DNA of 64,000 nucleotides from Acidimicrobiales bacterium (GTDB taxonomy: Bacteria > Actinomycetota > Acidimicrobiia > Acidimicrobiales > SZUA-35), in contig JAHDDW010000002.1 in NCBI GenBank assembly GCA_020629155.1, positions 124,001 to 188,000 of the forward strand. Reading direction: 5' to 3'. The notes below the pieces were generated by a model that did no database searches, was not told the DNA's origin, and worked only from the letters and a program-made list of their open reading frames with translations. Shown here piece after piece: positions 18,397 to 26,826 of the stretch (position 1 is the stretch's first letter; the number at the start of each line of letters is the position of its first letter). A program made the position numbers and the translations under genes.

Positions 18397-18753
18397 ATGG
18401 AGCCAAGTATGGTCGCACGCAAACCAGCAAATAGTCTCCCCGCTCCAGTTGAGGCTTCTCTTAAAAAATTGGGATCCAATATCAAAACGGCCCGACTTCG
18501 TCGTGTTATCACAATGCAAGAACTTGCCGAAAAAGTAGGCGTTAGTCGCCAAATAATAGCAGCTATAGAAAAAGGAAACGCAACAACCTCTATCGGCTCT
18601 TACATCAAAACACTTTGGATGCTCAACTTGCTCGACGATTTGCACTACGTAGCAGACCCTGACAACGACGAAGAGGGCAAAACACTAGAACGCATCAATC
18701 GACCAAGCAAAGCAGTCAAATCACAACGACAAGAACTAGACAATGACTTCTAG
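18397..18753 (+). CDS. XRE-family HipB-like antitoxin/regulator
   Basis: 118 residues. The helix-turn-helix covers about residues 25-80: LKKLGSNIKTARLRRVITMQELAEKVGVSRQIIAAIEKGNATTSIGSYI, a HipB-like arrangement, followed by a longer acidic/basic C-terminal tail. It is followed four bases later by a short HipA fragment, so it is an orphan antitoxin of a decayed hipBA module. The module at 63464-63712 is a separate, unrelated copy. Confidence 0.8.
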   Translation: MEPSMVARKPANSLPAPVEASLKKLGSNIKTARLRRVITMQELAEKVGVSRQIIAAIEKGNATTSIGSYIKTLWMLNLLDDLHYVADPDNDEEGKTLERINRPSKAVKSQRQELDNDF

Positions 18754-18757
18754 TTCA

Positions 18758-18898
18758 ATGGCAACTACCGACCTCAAAGAACTTTTTGTTCGCATGTGTT
18801 TTAATGCCTGTGTCTCGAACCTTGACGACCACCCCCGCAACCATGCACTTCTTGCTCACAAGCTAAGTCAAAGGAGAATCAGCTTTGCGATGAGCTAA
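18758..18898 (+). pseudogene. Short relic of a HipA kinase
   Basis: 46 codons: MATTDLKELFVRMCFNACVS, then NLDDHPRNHALLAHK, the HipA catalytic-loop region (N-x-D-D-H-x-R-N). Everything before and after is missing, including the substrate-binding and ATP-binding segments, so no toxin can be made. It follows directly on the HipB-like gene. Confidence 0.8.
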
Positions 18899-18942
18899 AC
18901 ACGGCTTCTCAAACTGCAAGAGCTATCTTCGAAAGCCAGACC

Positions 18943-19350
18943 TCAATTTGCTGAGGATGCAACGGCCCGAGCTGTTAGCACACAGCGGCTGGCCCGTTCA
19001 ATAGCTCTCGCAGCAACTGGCAACGCAATCTCGTCAGGCTCATACTCGCTTTTTGTCTTTAACGGCAAGAGCCGCTTAAGTTCCTTAGCCACTTTTTCAC
19101 CATCACGACCTGCTTGTCGCAGCAGCTTGACGACTTGTGAGTGATCCCCACCTTTTGCCCTCTCTCCAAGCCGAACGCCGCAAACTACATCAGCTGCGTT
19201 AATTGCAGAATGGATCGCTAAACTTGTCGCCGCAATAGTCCGTCCTGCAGCTAGCTCACTCTCGGCAGCCGACAGAAACTCTTTTGCCTTGCTCAGATAC
19301 GACGAAACTTGGCTAGCCATAACTTTTTTAGTTCGTATTGGCTTAGGCAT
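18943..19350 (-). CDS. HEPN domain protein (toxin of HEPN/MNT module)
   Basis: 135 residues of helical HEPN fold. LSKAKEFLSAAESELAAGR leads in; IHSAINAADVVCGVRLG is the core helix. The R-x(4-6)-H RNase motif is present as Arg64 and His70 (RAKGGDH). In type VII-like modules the HEPN protein is an RNase toxin, and the partner nucleotidyltransferase blocks it by modifying it. The start overlaps the partner's end by eight bases. Confidence 0.82.
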   Translation of the reverse strand: MPKPIRTKKVMASQVSSYLSKAKEFLSAAESELAAGRTIAATSLAIHSAINAADVVCGVRLGERAKGGDHSQVVKLLRQAGRDGEKVAKELKRLLPLKTKSEYEPDEIALPVAARAIERASRCVLTARAVASSAN

Positions 19351-19957
19351 GTTTAATCGCCAGCTCTTTTAACGAGTATCCATAGACAAGAATGCTCACT
19401 TCACAGATATCTTTCCACAACTGCGTAGGCTTTTCCATTCTGCCACCGATTTCACACTCATCTAACTCCAAAATATCCGCCTCGTTCCCAGTGCTCTCTT
19501 CTACAAAAGTAGAAATCGAATCAACAGTATGTAGCCACAGGTTTTCGTCGACCCCACTTGGACGAACAACGGCAATATCTATGTCACTGTCCACATCAGC
19601 TTCCCCAGTTACGAACGAACCAAAAATAGTTACGTTTGAAGGGGGTGCTTCCAGGGTGCTGATCTTCTGAGCCAGAATTTTTACAAACGTCTCACGGCTT
19701 TGCACTATCTCTAACAAAGGTGCGGCCAAGACATGTTTTTTGTTGAACATAAAAAGTGATGCAGGTGCGACTTCGCGCCGTATAAGCAAACCTAGATCAA
19801 CTAGTTGCGCCAGAACTCTTGAAGCTTGAGCGTTACTAACCGAGGCTAATCGAGCAATCGTACGTACGTTGAGCTCACTTTCAACAGTAACCAGTACGGA
19901 CAATATTTTGCCTTGAGAGCCAGGAATTATTGCTTGGAGCGGACGTGCAAAGTTCAC
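19343..19957 (-). CDS. Minimal nucleotidyltransferase with N-terminal winged helix (MNT antitoxin)
   Basis: 204 residues. Residues 12-65 form a winged helix (LSVLVTVESELNVRTIARLA, ASRVLAQLVDLGLL). The nucleotidyltransferase follows: Gly113-Ser114, Asp125 and Asp127 in GSFVTGEADVDSDIDIAVV fit G-S-x10-D-x-D. It probably AMPylates or otherwise modifies the HEPN partner encoded directly after it. The fused DNA-binding domain and the 44-bp palindrome 11 bases upstream together suggest autoregulation of the operon. Confidence 0.85.
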   Translation of the reverse strand: MNFARPLQAIIPGSQGKILSVLVTVESELNVRTIARLASVSNAQASRVLAQLVDLGLLIRREVAPASLFMFNKKHVLAAPLLEIVQSRETFVKILAQKISTLEAPPSNVTIFGSFVTGEADVDSDIDIAVVRPSGVDENLWLHTVDSISTFVEESTGNEADILELDECEIGGRMEKPTQLWKDICEVSILVYGYSLKELAIKHA

Positions 19958-19967
19958 AACACAACCC

Positions 19968-20011
19968 TATCACATCATAAATGAAACAATTGTTTCATTT
20001 ATGATGTGATA
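19968..20011. promoter_or_regulatory. Perfect 44-bp palindrome upstream of the HEPN/MNT operon
   Basis: All 44 bases are symmetric, centred between 19989 and 19990. The central part is ATGAAACAATTGTTTCAT. It ends 11 bases before the MNT start, so it covers the promoter or 5' untranslated region. Symmetry stops exactly at 19968 and 20011. Such a long exact dyad is best explained as a multi-half-site operator for the winged-helix MNT protein, although an RNA hairpin is also possible. Confidence 0.8.
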
Positions 20012-20022
20012 CAACACGATCG

Positions 20023-20041
20023 AGCTGTCTTAAAGACAGCT
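20023..20041. terminator. Hairpin after the phosphoribosyltransferase gene
   Basis: AGCTGTCTT (20023-20031) pairs with AAGACAGCT (20033-20041) around a single A; realistically a seven-pair stem with a five-base loop. It lies 17 bases after the phosphoribosyltransferase stop and 12 bases before the palindrome. No T-run follows on the minus strand, so an intrinsic terminator is only possible, not clear. Confidence 0.35.
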
Positions 20042-20057
20042 GAGTTCTCTATTTTCT

Positions 20058-20489
20058 CTATTCCCAAGGAAACGATGGAATAGCTTGAACTTCTGACACA
20101 TAGTCAGGCTTGTAACGACTGCTTACCTGTCTTAGCAGAGCTGCCGAGGCAACAACGTTATCGCGATCGACAAGTTGACTTTTCCCGTATTCCAATGACC
20201 GCCCCGATTCAACAGCATCCTCGATAATAAGAACTCGTTGTCTTTCGATGACAGTATTTTGATAGAGATCTACGTCTGTTCTGCTTTCGTCACTATATGC
20301 AATACCGAAGTTATAAAGCCTTTTTACAGTAAGTTCAGAAGCAAGAAGCCTTGCAGGTATCCAACCGCCACGGGCAACACCAACAATACAATCCAGATCT
20401 CCAAAATCTTCACGCACCTTGAGAGAAAGGATCTTCACCAATTCTTGGACTTGCCGCCAACCCATTATTGAGGGCCCAATATCGTTCAC
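20058..20489 (-). CDS. Phosphoribosyltransferase-fold protein
   Basis: 143 residues. The PRPP-binding loop VLIIEDAVESGRS is at residues 86-98, and CIVGVARGGWIPARLLA is the N-terminal loop of the type I PRTase fold, close to Gpt/xanthine-type enzymes. The substrate hood cannot be assigned. ATG overlaps the tsaC stop by four bases, so it is the last gene of the iscS-mnmA-tsaC operon. A purine-salvage role is possible. Confidence 0.85.
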   Translation of the reverse strand: MNDIGPSIMGWRQVQELVKILSLKVREDFGDLDCIVGVARGGWIPARLLASELTVKRLYNFGIAYSDESRTDVDLYQNTVIERQRVLIIEDAVESGRSLEYGKSQLVDRDNVVASAALLRQVSSRYKPDYVSEVQAIPSFPWE

Positions 20490-21436
20490 AAGCGAGGAGC
20501 GGCGGCTTTTGCGAGGCGGTCAAGCACCGCTTCGAGTAGTTCACCTTCGCTTGGCGGCACGATAAGTAACTTTTTTACGCCGCGAGCGTCGGCTTCTCGA
20601 AGCACAGCATAAAGATTCTTGGCATAGGCAGTTGCGTCAACGGGTAGCGTCCACGAAGGAGAAACATCGACACTCACCGAAGCGATAACGCCCGTACCAG
20701 GTTCAACAGTGAAATCTTCAGCCGTCACTTCTTCTAAAGTTTTCAGCTCAATCGACGCATTGGGCGCATAGTGAGAAGAAAGCATGCCTGGAGCGCGAGC
20801 TTCGCCAACATCATCTGCTAATGACACGCCAAGCGCCGACTCGATAGCCGCAGCTGAAACGCCGCCTGGACGCAAAACAACAGGCATATCACCAGTGAGA
20901 TCAACGATTGTTGATTCGACGCCCACGCCGCATTTGCCGCCGTCGATAACCACGTCAACGATGTCATCCAAATCGTCCACAACATGCGCCGCAGTGGTTG
21001 GGCTCACGCCTCCAAATTTGTTCGCCGATGGCGCAGCGACACCGCCGTCGAAAGAAGCCAGCAATTCTAAAGCAACTGGATGGTCGGGCACACGAATAGC
21101 AATAGTTGGTTTAGAACCAACTGCTTCGGCAGCTACCCTGCCGTTGCGAGATAGCACCATTGTTAGCGGCCCAGGCCAAAACGCTTCGGCTAGTTTCTCG
21201 GCAGACTCGGGGACTTCTCGCACCCATAGACGCAGTTGCTCAGCATTGGCTATGTGCACAATAAGAGGATGGCCAACAGGGCGACCTTTCGCTTCAAAAA
21301 TGTTCGCAACCGCCTCAGGGTTTGTTGCGTCTGCGCCAAGACCATAGACCGTTTCGGTCGGGAACGCAACCAGCTGGCCGTTGCGTAACGCCTCAGCAGC
21401 TTCGTCTATTTGTTCAGACGAAAACGTCTTTGTCAT
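20486..21436 (-). CDS. tsaC: Threonylcarbamoyl-AMP synthase (Sua5/YwlC type)
   Basis: Makes threonylcarbamoyl-AMP from Thr, bicarbonate and ATP for the t6A37 tRNA modification. The 316-residue length is that of the two-domain Sua5 type. FPTETVYGLGADATNPEAV, KGRPVGHPLIVHI, WPGPLTMVL, IRVPDHP and SANKFGGVSPTTAAHV are all present. The C-terminal Sua5 domain starts near residue 205 and includes APGMLSSHYAP. It overlaps mnmA and the PRTase gene by four bases on each side. Confidence 0.93.
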   Translation of the reverse strand: MTKTFSSEQIDEAAEALRNGQLVAFPTETVYGLGADATNPEAVANIFEAKGRPVGHPLIVHIANAEQLRLWVREVPESAEKLAEAFWPGPLTMVLSRNGRVAAEAVGSKPTIAIRVPDHPVALELLASFDGGVAAPSANKFGGVSPTTAAHVVDDLDDIVDVVIDGGKCGVGVESTIVDLTGDMPVVLRPGGVSAAAIESALGVSLADDVGEARAPGMLSSHYAPNASIELKTLEEVTAEDFTVEPGTGVIASVSVDVSPSWTLPVDATAYAKNLYAVLREADARGVKKLLIVPPSEGELLEAVLDRLAKAAAPRL

Positions 21437-22509
21437 GACGCAGCCTCGACGGTTGCCTGCACATCACCGTCGGCAGCGCTCGCCCCAGCAACAACCGCAT
21501 CATCTTTGTAGAGCACAACAGATTGACCAGCAGCCACTTTGGGTTGCGGCTCTGACCATCGCAAAACATAATTTTCGCCTGTGGTTTCTAACGTCGCTTC
21601 ACGAGTCGACCCATGCGCCGAGCACTGCACCAAAAAGCTGCCATCAAGCGGCTCATGCGTCCACGCAAAACCGCTAAGCAGCTGCGTTTTAACCAGCAAA
21701 TCACTTTTCGGTCCGACGGTGACCACGCCAGCTTGCTTATCGATCGCGGTGACATAACGTCGGCTTTGATCGCCGCCAAGGTTCAACCCTCGACGCTGCC
21801 CCAGCGTTACCAGTTCAATCGAATCGACGCTGCCCACTTGCTGGCCATCGTTATCAACCAGCTTGCCAGGTTTCAGGCTGATACGGTCACCAAGAAACAC
21901 TTCACGACCGCCCGTTGAATGGATAAAACACACATCTTGACTATCGGGTTTGTCGGCTGTTCGCAGACCCAACTCGCCCGCTAGTTCACGAACACGCTCT
22001 TTGGTGATATCGCCGACTGGTAGCAGCACACGGGCAAGTTCTTCTTGGCCTAGCATATGCAAAACATAGGACTGGTCTTTCGCGTCGTCAGCACCACGGG
22101 CGATGCGGCGCACGCCAGTAGCATCGGTTGTGATACGGGCGTGGTGGCCGGTCGCCACCTGGCTGATACCTAACGCATCAGCACGGCGAAACAATTTCGC
22201 GAACTTGATATGACGGTTACATTCAACGCACGGGTTCGGGGTAAGACCAGCTTGATGATCAGCAACATACGGGTCGACTACAAACTCGTCGAACTCTTCA
22301 CCGAAGTTAAAAACATGATGCTCAATATCGAGCTCGTTTGCGACACGGCGAGCATCTTCAACATCAGAAACAGAGCAACAGCCCGAGTCGGACTCGCCGC
22401 CCCATAGTTTCAACGTGACACCCACAATGTCGTGGCCTTGCTGTTTTAATAAAGCGGCCGCCACTGAAGAGTCAACCCCACCTGACATTGCTACAAGAAC
22501 TTGACTCAT
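21433..22509 (-). CDS. mnmA: tRNA 2-thiouridylase
   Basis: Adds sulfur to U34 of tRNA-Glu/Gln/Lys using persulfide from a cysteine desulfurase. The PP-loop SGGVDSS is at residues 9-15. The nucleophilic pair is Cys94 (NPCVECN) and Cys194 (SQDVCFI). GHHARI and ARGADDAKDQSYVL are conserved, and the C-terminal beta-barrel is complete; 358 residues is the normal length. The ATG overlaps the iscS stop, consistent with direct sulfur relay. Confidence 0.96.
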   Translation of the reverse strand: MSQVLVAMSGGVDSSVAAALLKQQGHDIVGVTLKLWGGESDSGCCSVSDVEDARRVANELDIEHHVFNFGEEFDEFVVDPYVADHQAGLTPNPCVECNRHIKFAKLFRRADALGISQVATGHHARITTDATGVRRIARGADDAKDQSYVLHMLGQEELARVLLPVGDITKERVRELAGELGLRTADKPDSQDVCFIHSTGGREVFLGDRISLKPGKLVDNDGQQVGSVDSIELVTLGQRRGLNLGGDQSRRYVTAIDKQAGVVTVGPKSDLLVKTQLLSGFAWTHEPLDGSFLVQCSAHGSTREATLETTGENYVLRWSEPQPKVAAGQSVVLYKDDAVVAGASAADGDVQATVEAAS

Positions 22510-23645
22510 CGGTTAGCCCCCCTGATTTGCTGCACTGCAATTGGCAAATAGTCGATCACGGCATCAACGTCTGCGTCGGTAGTTTCATAGCCCAAAGACA
22601 GCCGCAACGACCCAACAGCCTGAGATTTGGAATAGCCCATAGCAGCGAGCACATGGCTGGCCTCGGCAGCGCCACTCGCGCACGACGACGCAGCTGACCC
22701 CATAATATTTTTTCTTTCCAATAAAAATAACAACGCTTCGCTCTCCACGCCTTCAAAACACAAATGACAAATATTAGCTGTCTTATGCGACCGATCGCCA
22801 TCTGTCACGCCAGATTCAACCACATTGTCAACACGAGACAAAATGCCTTCAACCAGTCTATCTCGCAAACGGGCGACCTGTTTGACTTTCTCGTTGCGCT
22901 GCGCGTCTGTCTCGACAGCAGCAACAGCCATCGCTATAGCGCCAGCAACATTTTGAGTGCCGCCACGACGCTCGCGTTCTTGACTGCCGCCGATGAGTTG
23001 TGGCGCTATTTTATGGCCATCGCGCACTATAAGCGCGCCTACACCTTTAGGGCCGCCAAATTTGTGGGCGCTTAACGTGAGCAGGTCAGCTTTTGCGCAA
23101 TGTTCTTTAATGTCGAGCCAGCATAACGCCTGCACCGCATCACAATGGAACACCGCAGCAGGGTTTTTTTGTGCGATAACGTCTGCTATCTGGCCGATTG
23201 GCTGAATAACGCCAGATTCGTTGTTGGCTGCCATAACCGACACAACAGAAACTTCTTCATCAACAAGTGACGCTAACGCTTCAAGGTCGACAACGCCAGA
23301 AGGCGTCACAGGAGCTATTTTGCCGCCTAGCGCCTCGACAGGGTGCAGCACTGCGTGATGTTCAATAGCAGAACATACAGCCAGACCGCCTTGCAAGTCA
23401 ACAATTCCTTTAATAGCAAGATTGTCGGCCTCGGTGCCTCCCCCAGTGAAGACAATATCGCCTGGTTTACAACCAATAACGTTGCTGAGCATCTCTCTAG
23501 CGTCGTCTAAAACCCTGTTCGCATCGCGTGCCATTTTATGAGCCCCAGAAGGATTGCCATAGGTTTGCGTCAACAAAGGAATCATCGCGTCCAACGCAGA
23601 CTGTTTCATCGCAGTTGTCGCTGCGTTATCAAAATAGTGAACCAC
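22506..23645 (-). CDS. iscS: Cysteine desulfurase
   Basis: PLP enzyme that takes sulfur from L-cysteine. YFDNAATTAM and GNPSGAHKMARDA open the protein; PLP-binding His and Asp are in FTGGGTEADNLAIKG and FHCDAVQA; the Schiff-base Lys is Lys195 in LSAHKFGGPKGVG. The active Cys is Cys322 in SSCASGAAEAS. 379 residues. The GTG start has a GGAG box four bases upstream. It is the first gene of the tRNA thiolation/t6A operon and probably supplies MnmA. Confidence 0.93.
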   Translation of the reverse strand: MVHYFDNAATTAMKQSALDAMIPLLTQTYGNPSGAHKMARDANRVLDDAREMLSNVIGCKPGDIVFTGGGTEADNLAIKGIVDLQGGLAVCSAIEHHAVLHPVEALGGKIAPVTPSGVVDLEALASLVDEEVSVVSVMAANNESGVIQPIGQIADVIAQKNPAAVFHCDAVQALCWLDIKEHCAKADLLTLSAHKFGGPKGVGALIVRDGHKIAPQLIGGSQERERRGGTQNVAGAIAMAVAAVETDAQRNEKVKQVARLRDRLVEGILSRVDNVVESGVTDGDRSHKTANICHLCFEGVESEALLFLLERKNIMGSAASSCASGAAEASHVLAAMGYSKSQAVGSLRLSLGYETTDADVDAVIDYLPIAVQQIRGANR

Positions 23646-23756
23646 AACTCCATGCTAATGCCAGCAAATGCCAAACAGTTACTACCGAGCCGCATATTCA
23701 GCTACTTCATACTGTTATTACACACATTTTGGTTGAAAGTTTATTAATTTTGTGCC

Positions 23757-23772
23757 GATATAGCGCTATATC
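23757..23772. repeat. 16-bp perfect palindrome upstream of the iscS operon
   Basis: GATATAGCGCTATATC is fully symmetric. It lies 112 bases upstream of the iscS start and 40 bases after the GNAT gene stop. Both an operator and a transcript-end hairpin are possible; the sequence does not decide. Confidence 0.45.
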
Positions 23773-23811
23773 TTTAGTACTTATATTGGTGGCTGAAGCG
23801 ACGCAACACTC

Positions 23812-24336
23812 CTATTGGTCAGCTTGATCTGATGACTGCCCCAATTGGACATCTCGTCGCATTTCTAATCGCTCCAAACCTGCGTACATAGTAGTCTTAC
23901 CTGTTTCTGCCCATTTCTTACGGGCATAAAAACTTCTAGCTCTTGCTGCCCCTGCAGGAACCCAAAGCCTCACTGTTGTACATTTTCTAGTCTTCAACTC
24001 TGTCAATAACGCATCGTGAATTTGTGCTGACACTCCCGACCCATGCATAGTAGGCCGAGCGAAAAATGTTGACAAATGAGCACTTTGCGACGATTGGCTA
24101 GAAGGTTCATATGAATCACGCTCAGGACCTGCTGAAGACACAACAAGCACTTCACCTTTGTCATAGCAAAGCGTACTATTTTCTGGGTTGGCGATACGAT
24201 CAACCCAGAATGCTGCAAGTTCTTTGTGATCATGTTTTTCAAGGGCTTCCCCAGCCCATGAACGCCAATCTTCCCGACAAGAAATAATGATGTCAGCAAT
24301 CACATCTGCATCGTCTATCACTGCTGGGCGAATCAT
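23812..24336 (-). CDS. GNAT family acetyltransferase
   Basis: 174 residues. MIRPAVIDDADVIADIIISC is a typical GNAT start and LSTFFARPTMHGSGVSAQIHDALL is a motif A variant; TVRLWVPAGAARARSFYARKKW is motif B with its conserved AxxFYxxxG-like end. The middle has a short Ser/Gln run (YEPSSQSSQSA). Acceptor unknown. No partner gene is close. Confidence 0.85.
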   Translation of the reverse strand: MIRPAVIDDADVIADIIISCREDWRSWAGEALEKHDHKELAAFWVDRIANPENSTLCYDKGEVLVVSSAGPERDSYEPSSQSSQSAHLSTFFARPTMHGSGVSAQIHDALLTELKTRKCTTVRLWVPAGAARARSFYARKKWAETGKTTMYAGLERLEMRRDVQLGQSSDQADQ

Positions 24337-24443
24337 AGTTACACGCTATAGGCTCCTCACAAATTTCCAGCTGCTAGTGCGCTGACACTTTGCCGCTGCT
24401 GGACCTGAAATACAACAGATTCAAGTCTAGGAGATACTCGGAT

Positions 24444-24746
24444 TTAGTTTGTATCGAGCGGTGTTCTTGGGTTTCTTCTACTATGCAATATGCGGATTAT
24501 GTATATATGCGTTTTCTCTATTGCATAGTAGATTTGATGATTTTTGAACGAAAAAACATGTAAAGGGCTATGTCTTTCGTCCAGTTTGCCCATTTGTGGA
24601 TAGCTGACTAGCATTTTTAATGTTTTTACGATTCCTGTTTTATATTTTTCGGCTGCGTAGAATCCGAATTCGTATAAACCGTAGTCGTTTATTTCTATTA
24701 GGTCTTGTTCTGCGAGTCCGCTTAGAACGTACTTTCTAGTTGTCAT
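24444..24746 (-). CDS. ParE/RelE-superfamily toxin
   Basis: 100 residues. LSGLAEQDLIEINDYGLYEFG, a KTLKMLVSYPQMGKLDER loop and VFSFKNHQIYYAIEKTHIYIIRILHSRRNP fit a ParE-like fold: N-terminal helices, central strands, and the C-terminal HxRRxP end. ParE toxins poison gyrase; RelE relatives cut mRNA. The start directly follows the stop of the small upstream gene, as in ParD-ParE modules. Confidence 0.82.
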   Translation of the reverse strand: MTTRKYVLSGLAEQDLIEINDYGLYEFGFYAAEKYKTGIVKTLKMLVSYPQMGKLDERHSPLHVFSFKNHQIYYAIEKTHIYIIRILHSRRNPRTPLDTN

Positions 24747-24956
24747 TTATACGTGGGTGCTTAGTCTTTCTACAGAATCTCGCCAAATATCTTCAACAGT
24801 CTTTTCGCTTGGCCGTGAGTCTACGCCAGTTTGTATAGCGTCATCGAATACTTTTTGTTTCTGCTCAGATGTAAGCTTTTGCCATGCTTCATCGTCCTCT
24901 TTCGATGGCGCTGCCAAAGATCCGTTATGCAAAGAATGTTTATATTCCATAGCCAT
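24747..24956 (-). CDS. Small antitoxin of the ParE-like module
   Basis: 69 residues, acidic and helical (SKEDDEAWQKLTSEQKQKVF, SEKTVEDIWRDSVERLSTHV). No ribbon-helix-helix start is obvious, so the family is uncertain. The gene lies immediately before the ParE-like gene with no gap, which supports the antitoxin role. Confidence 0.65.
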   Translation of the reverse strand: MAMEYKHSLHNGSLAAPSKEDDEAWQKLTSEQKQKVFDDAIQTGVDSRPSEKTVEDIWRDSVERLSTHV

Positions 24957-25255
24957 ATTTTAACATATCGACCGCAAATTAGCGATCAATATCGTTCCCA
25001 AAATGACGCGAGATCAAAAGCGAAGTTTAGCCCGCCAGGTTTCACCATTTCTGGAATCCTCACCACTCAACAAAGAACCAGCGTTCTAAAAGAATTTAGG
25101 AAATCAACATGAACAAGAACAGTTCGATCACTCCATCAGAGCTTCTGGAGGAATTTGGTAGAACGCTTAAAGAACTTAGACAAGCCAGAACTAGACGATG
25201 CTGACACCAACGACACAACAACTAATAACGACCCTACCTCTGGTAACAATTCTGG

Positions 25256-25735
25256 GTGAAAGCAAGAGTTATAGTTATCGGCACTATTTGGAACTATATC
25301 TGAAAACCTTCCTCCAGAAGCTGAACGATCTATCGAAGTAGACGTCGCAGCGATACACGACCCAAACTCTGAGAAATCAGATTTACTCGATGGATCCATA
25401 GGCGAACTTTCCATGTTCCATGACACTTTTAGAATTTATGCTCAGGGCGTCTCAAAACAACCGCTATTTTGCCACAAGGTTGGGAAGAGCGTTTAGTACG
25501 CTATCGCACACCTTCCACTGATGGAGTGACTGCCCTTTGCCTAGAGATACATGATCTATGGATTTTTAAAGCATTAGCCAACAGAGACAAAGACATTGAG
25601 TTCTGCAAAGCTCTTTATCAGATCAAACTTGTTGCTCTTGAAGAGATAAAGAATCGGCTTCAAAAAGTCGACCAGCAACACGGGACTAAAGTAGAACATG
25701 CTGCAAAGCTAGTCGATCGACTCGCCAGACTTTAG
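25256..25735 (+). pseudogene. Frameshifted DUF6036-type nucleotidyltransferase remnant
   Basis: Pieces in different frames form one protein. VKARVIVIG (25256-) is followed by a frame break, then ALFGTISENLPPEAERSIEV, SDLLDGSIGELSMFHDTF and IYAQGVSKQ. A second break follows near 25460, and ILPQGWEERLV, LCLEIHDLWIFKALANRDKD continue in the ORF that ends at 25735. This order is that of DUF6036 proteins. At least two frame changes and a lost GGxA-type loop make it non-functional. A short ORF from 25109 (SELLEEFGRTLKELRQA) lies upstream and may be part of the same wreck. The 24957-25255 stretch holds no other gene. Confidence 0.7.
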
Positions 25736-26024
25736 CCCCTATCAGCCGTGTACCAACAAGCTTTTCCACTCTTGTTCGCTAGCAGAAAGACCCGACTGGC
25801 GTCAGTTAAATCAGCGCCGTCTAAATTCGTGTTATTCAACTCCGCCTGTCCAAGTTGAGCACCCACCATTGAACGTTACTGAGATCAAGATTAGAGAAAT
25901 CAAAAAAGATAAGTTTACGACGAGTAAGGTCTTTGCCAGCAAGGCTCAACTTATCATTCTTCATCTTAGACCTGGCTTCGTTACAAGCTTTATATACCTT
26001 CTCTATTAGTTCAAACACATCCAT
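25732..26024 (-). pseudogene. Frameshifted pentapeptide-repeat gene
   Basis: From ATG 26024 the first frame reads MDVFELIEKVYKACNEA and then LAGKDLTRRKL and FSNLDLSNVQW. The next frame continues with MVGAQLGQAELNNTNLDGADL, a clear A(D/N)LxN pentapeptide series, and ends at TAA 25734-25732. The break is around 25869-25875. The two parts join into a short pentapeptide-repeat protein of about 95 residues. Its stop overlaps that of the opposing DUF6036 remnant. Confidence 0.65.
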
Positions 26025-26083
26025 CGGGTGACAAAAGCGTTGTTGCTTGTTGATTATGGTACAGTTAGTATATAGGAGTAAAT

Positions 26084-26776
26084 GTGAGCCTTTTTGGAGA
26101 TGGTCCACCTCTTGGCGGGTCTCAAGAAGTTAATTCTCAAGAAGTAGTTACCCCAGCGGAAGCTCTTGAAGGACTGATAGCTGCGTTGGGAGCTGATGCG
26201 GCGAACAAGTATAAGGGTGTACCTATCGACTCAGATCCGACCTTTTTGTTAGATCTGGTTAACATCTACAAGGAGACAAACGACACCCGAATTGCCACTT
26301 TGAGAGATGTGTTGAGCAAAGCACTTGATGAACGGTCTGCCAATGAACTGCATAGAATGGAGACCTTACAGACACAGCACGAAATAGATTCTGCTAAAGC
26401 TGAGGTTGATGATGCAGACTTGGAATTAACGCAGTTCGAAGAGCTTGTTGAAGCCTTGAAAGATTTCAATGATGGATTCCAAAAAGTAGGAGTTTCTGGT
26501 ATCGATCAAGAAGCCTTGGCTGCGAGACTTTCTACGAGTAGAGATTTAATAGCCCGTCGCCTCCCTGAGGCAGTGAAGGATGGCAAAGTAGATCTAAAAA
26601 AAATTGACAAAGCCTTAAAATCCGCGCCACTAGGAATACAGGGCAGGCAAGCTGCAGCGGATAGCGCTAGAGAGACGCTAAAGGGAGCAGTAACAGCTGC
26701 TGGCGTTAAACATCATGAGGAAATGTTGAAAGCGGGCCTAACACCTGGTCCATGCGCTAGTCAGGATAAAACATAA
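26084..26776 (+). CDS. Unknown coiled-coil protein
   Basis: 230 residues, GTG start with AGGAG upstream. A Gly/Pro-rich N-terminus (MSLFGDGPPLGGSQ) is followed by an acidic helical part. Residues 75-155 have coiled-coil spacing (LRDVLSKALDERSANELHRM, ADLELTQFEELVEALKDFND). It is intact although surrounded by broken genes. Family not recognised. Confidence 0.6.
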   Translation: MSLFGDGPPLGGSQEVNSQEVVTPAEALEGLIAALGADAANKYKGVPIDSDPTFLLDLVNIYKETNDTRIATLRDVLSKALDERSANELHRMETLQTQHEIDSAKAEVDDADLELTQFEELVEALKDFNDGFQKVGVSGIDQEALAARLSTSRDLIARRLPEAVKDGKVDLKKIDKALKSAPLGIQGRQAAADSARETLKGAVTAAGVKHHEEMLKAGLTPGPCASQDKT

Positions 26777-26826
26777 CGAGACTTCTAGGAATGCTGCAGC
26801 TAGCTTTGCCTAAGTAAGCGCCTTCA

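Noticed and set aside
25013-25070. Minus-strand peptide with PGGLNFAFD that recalls xylose isomerase
   Set aside because: Only a few residues match, and the surrounding frame is short and unsupported.
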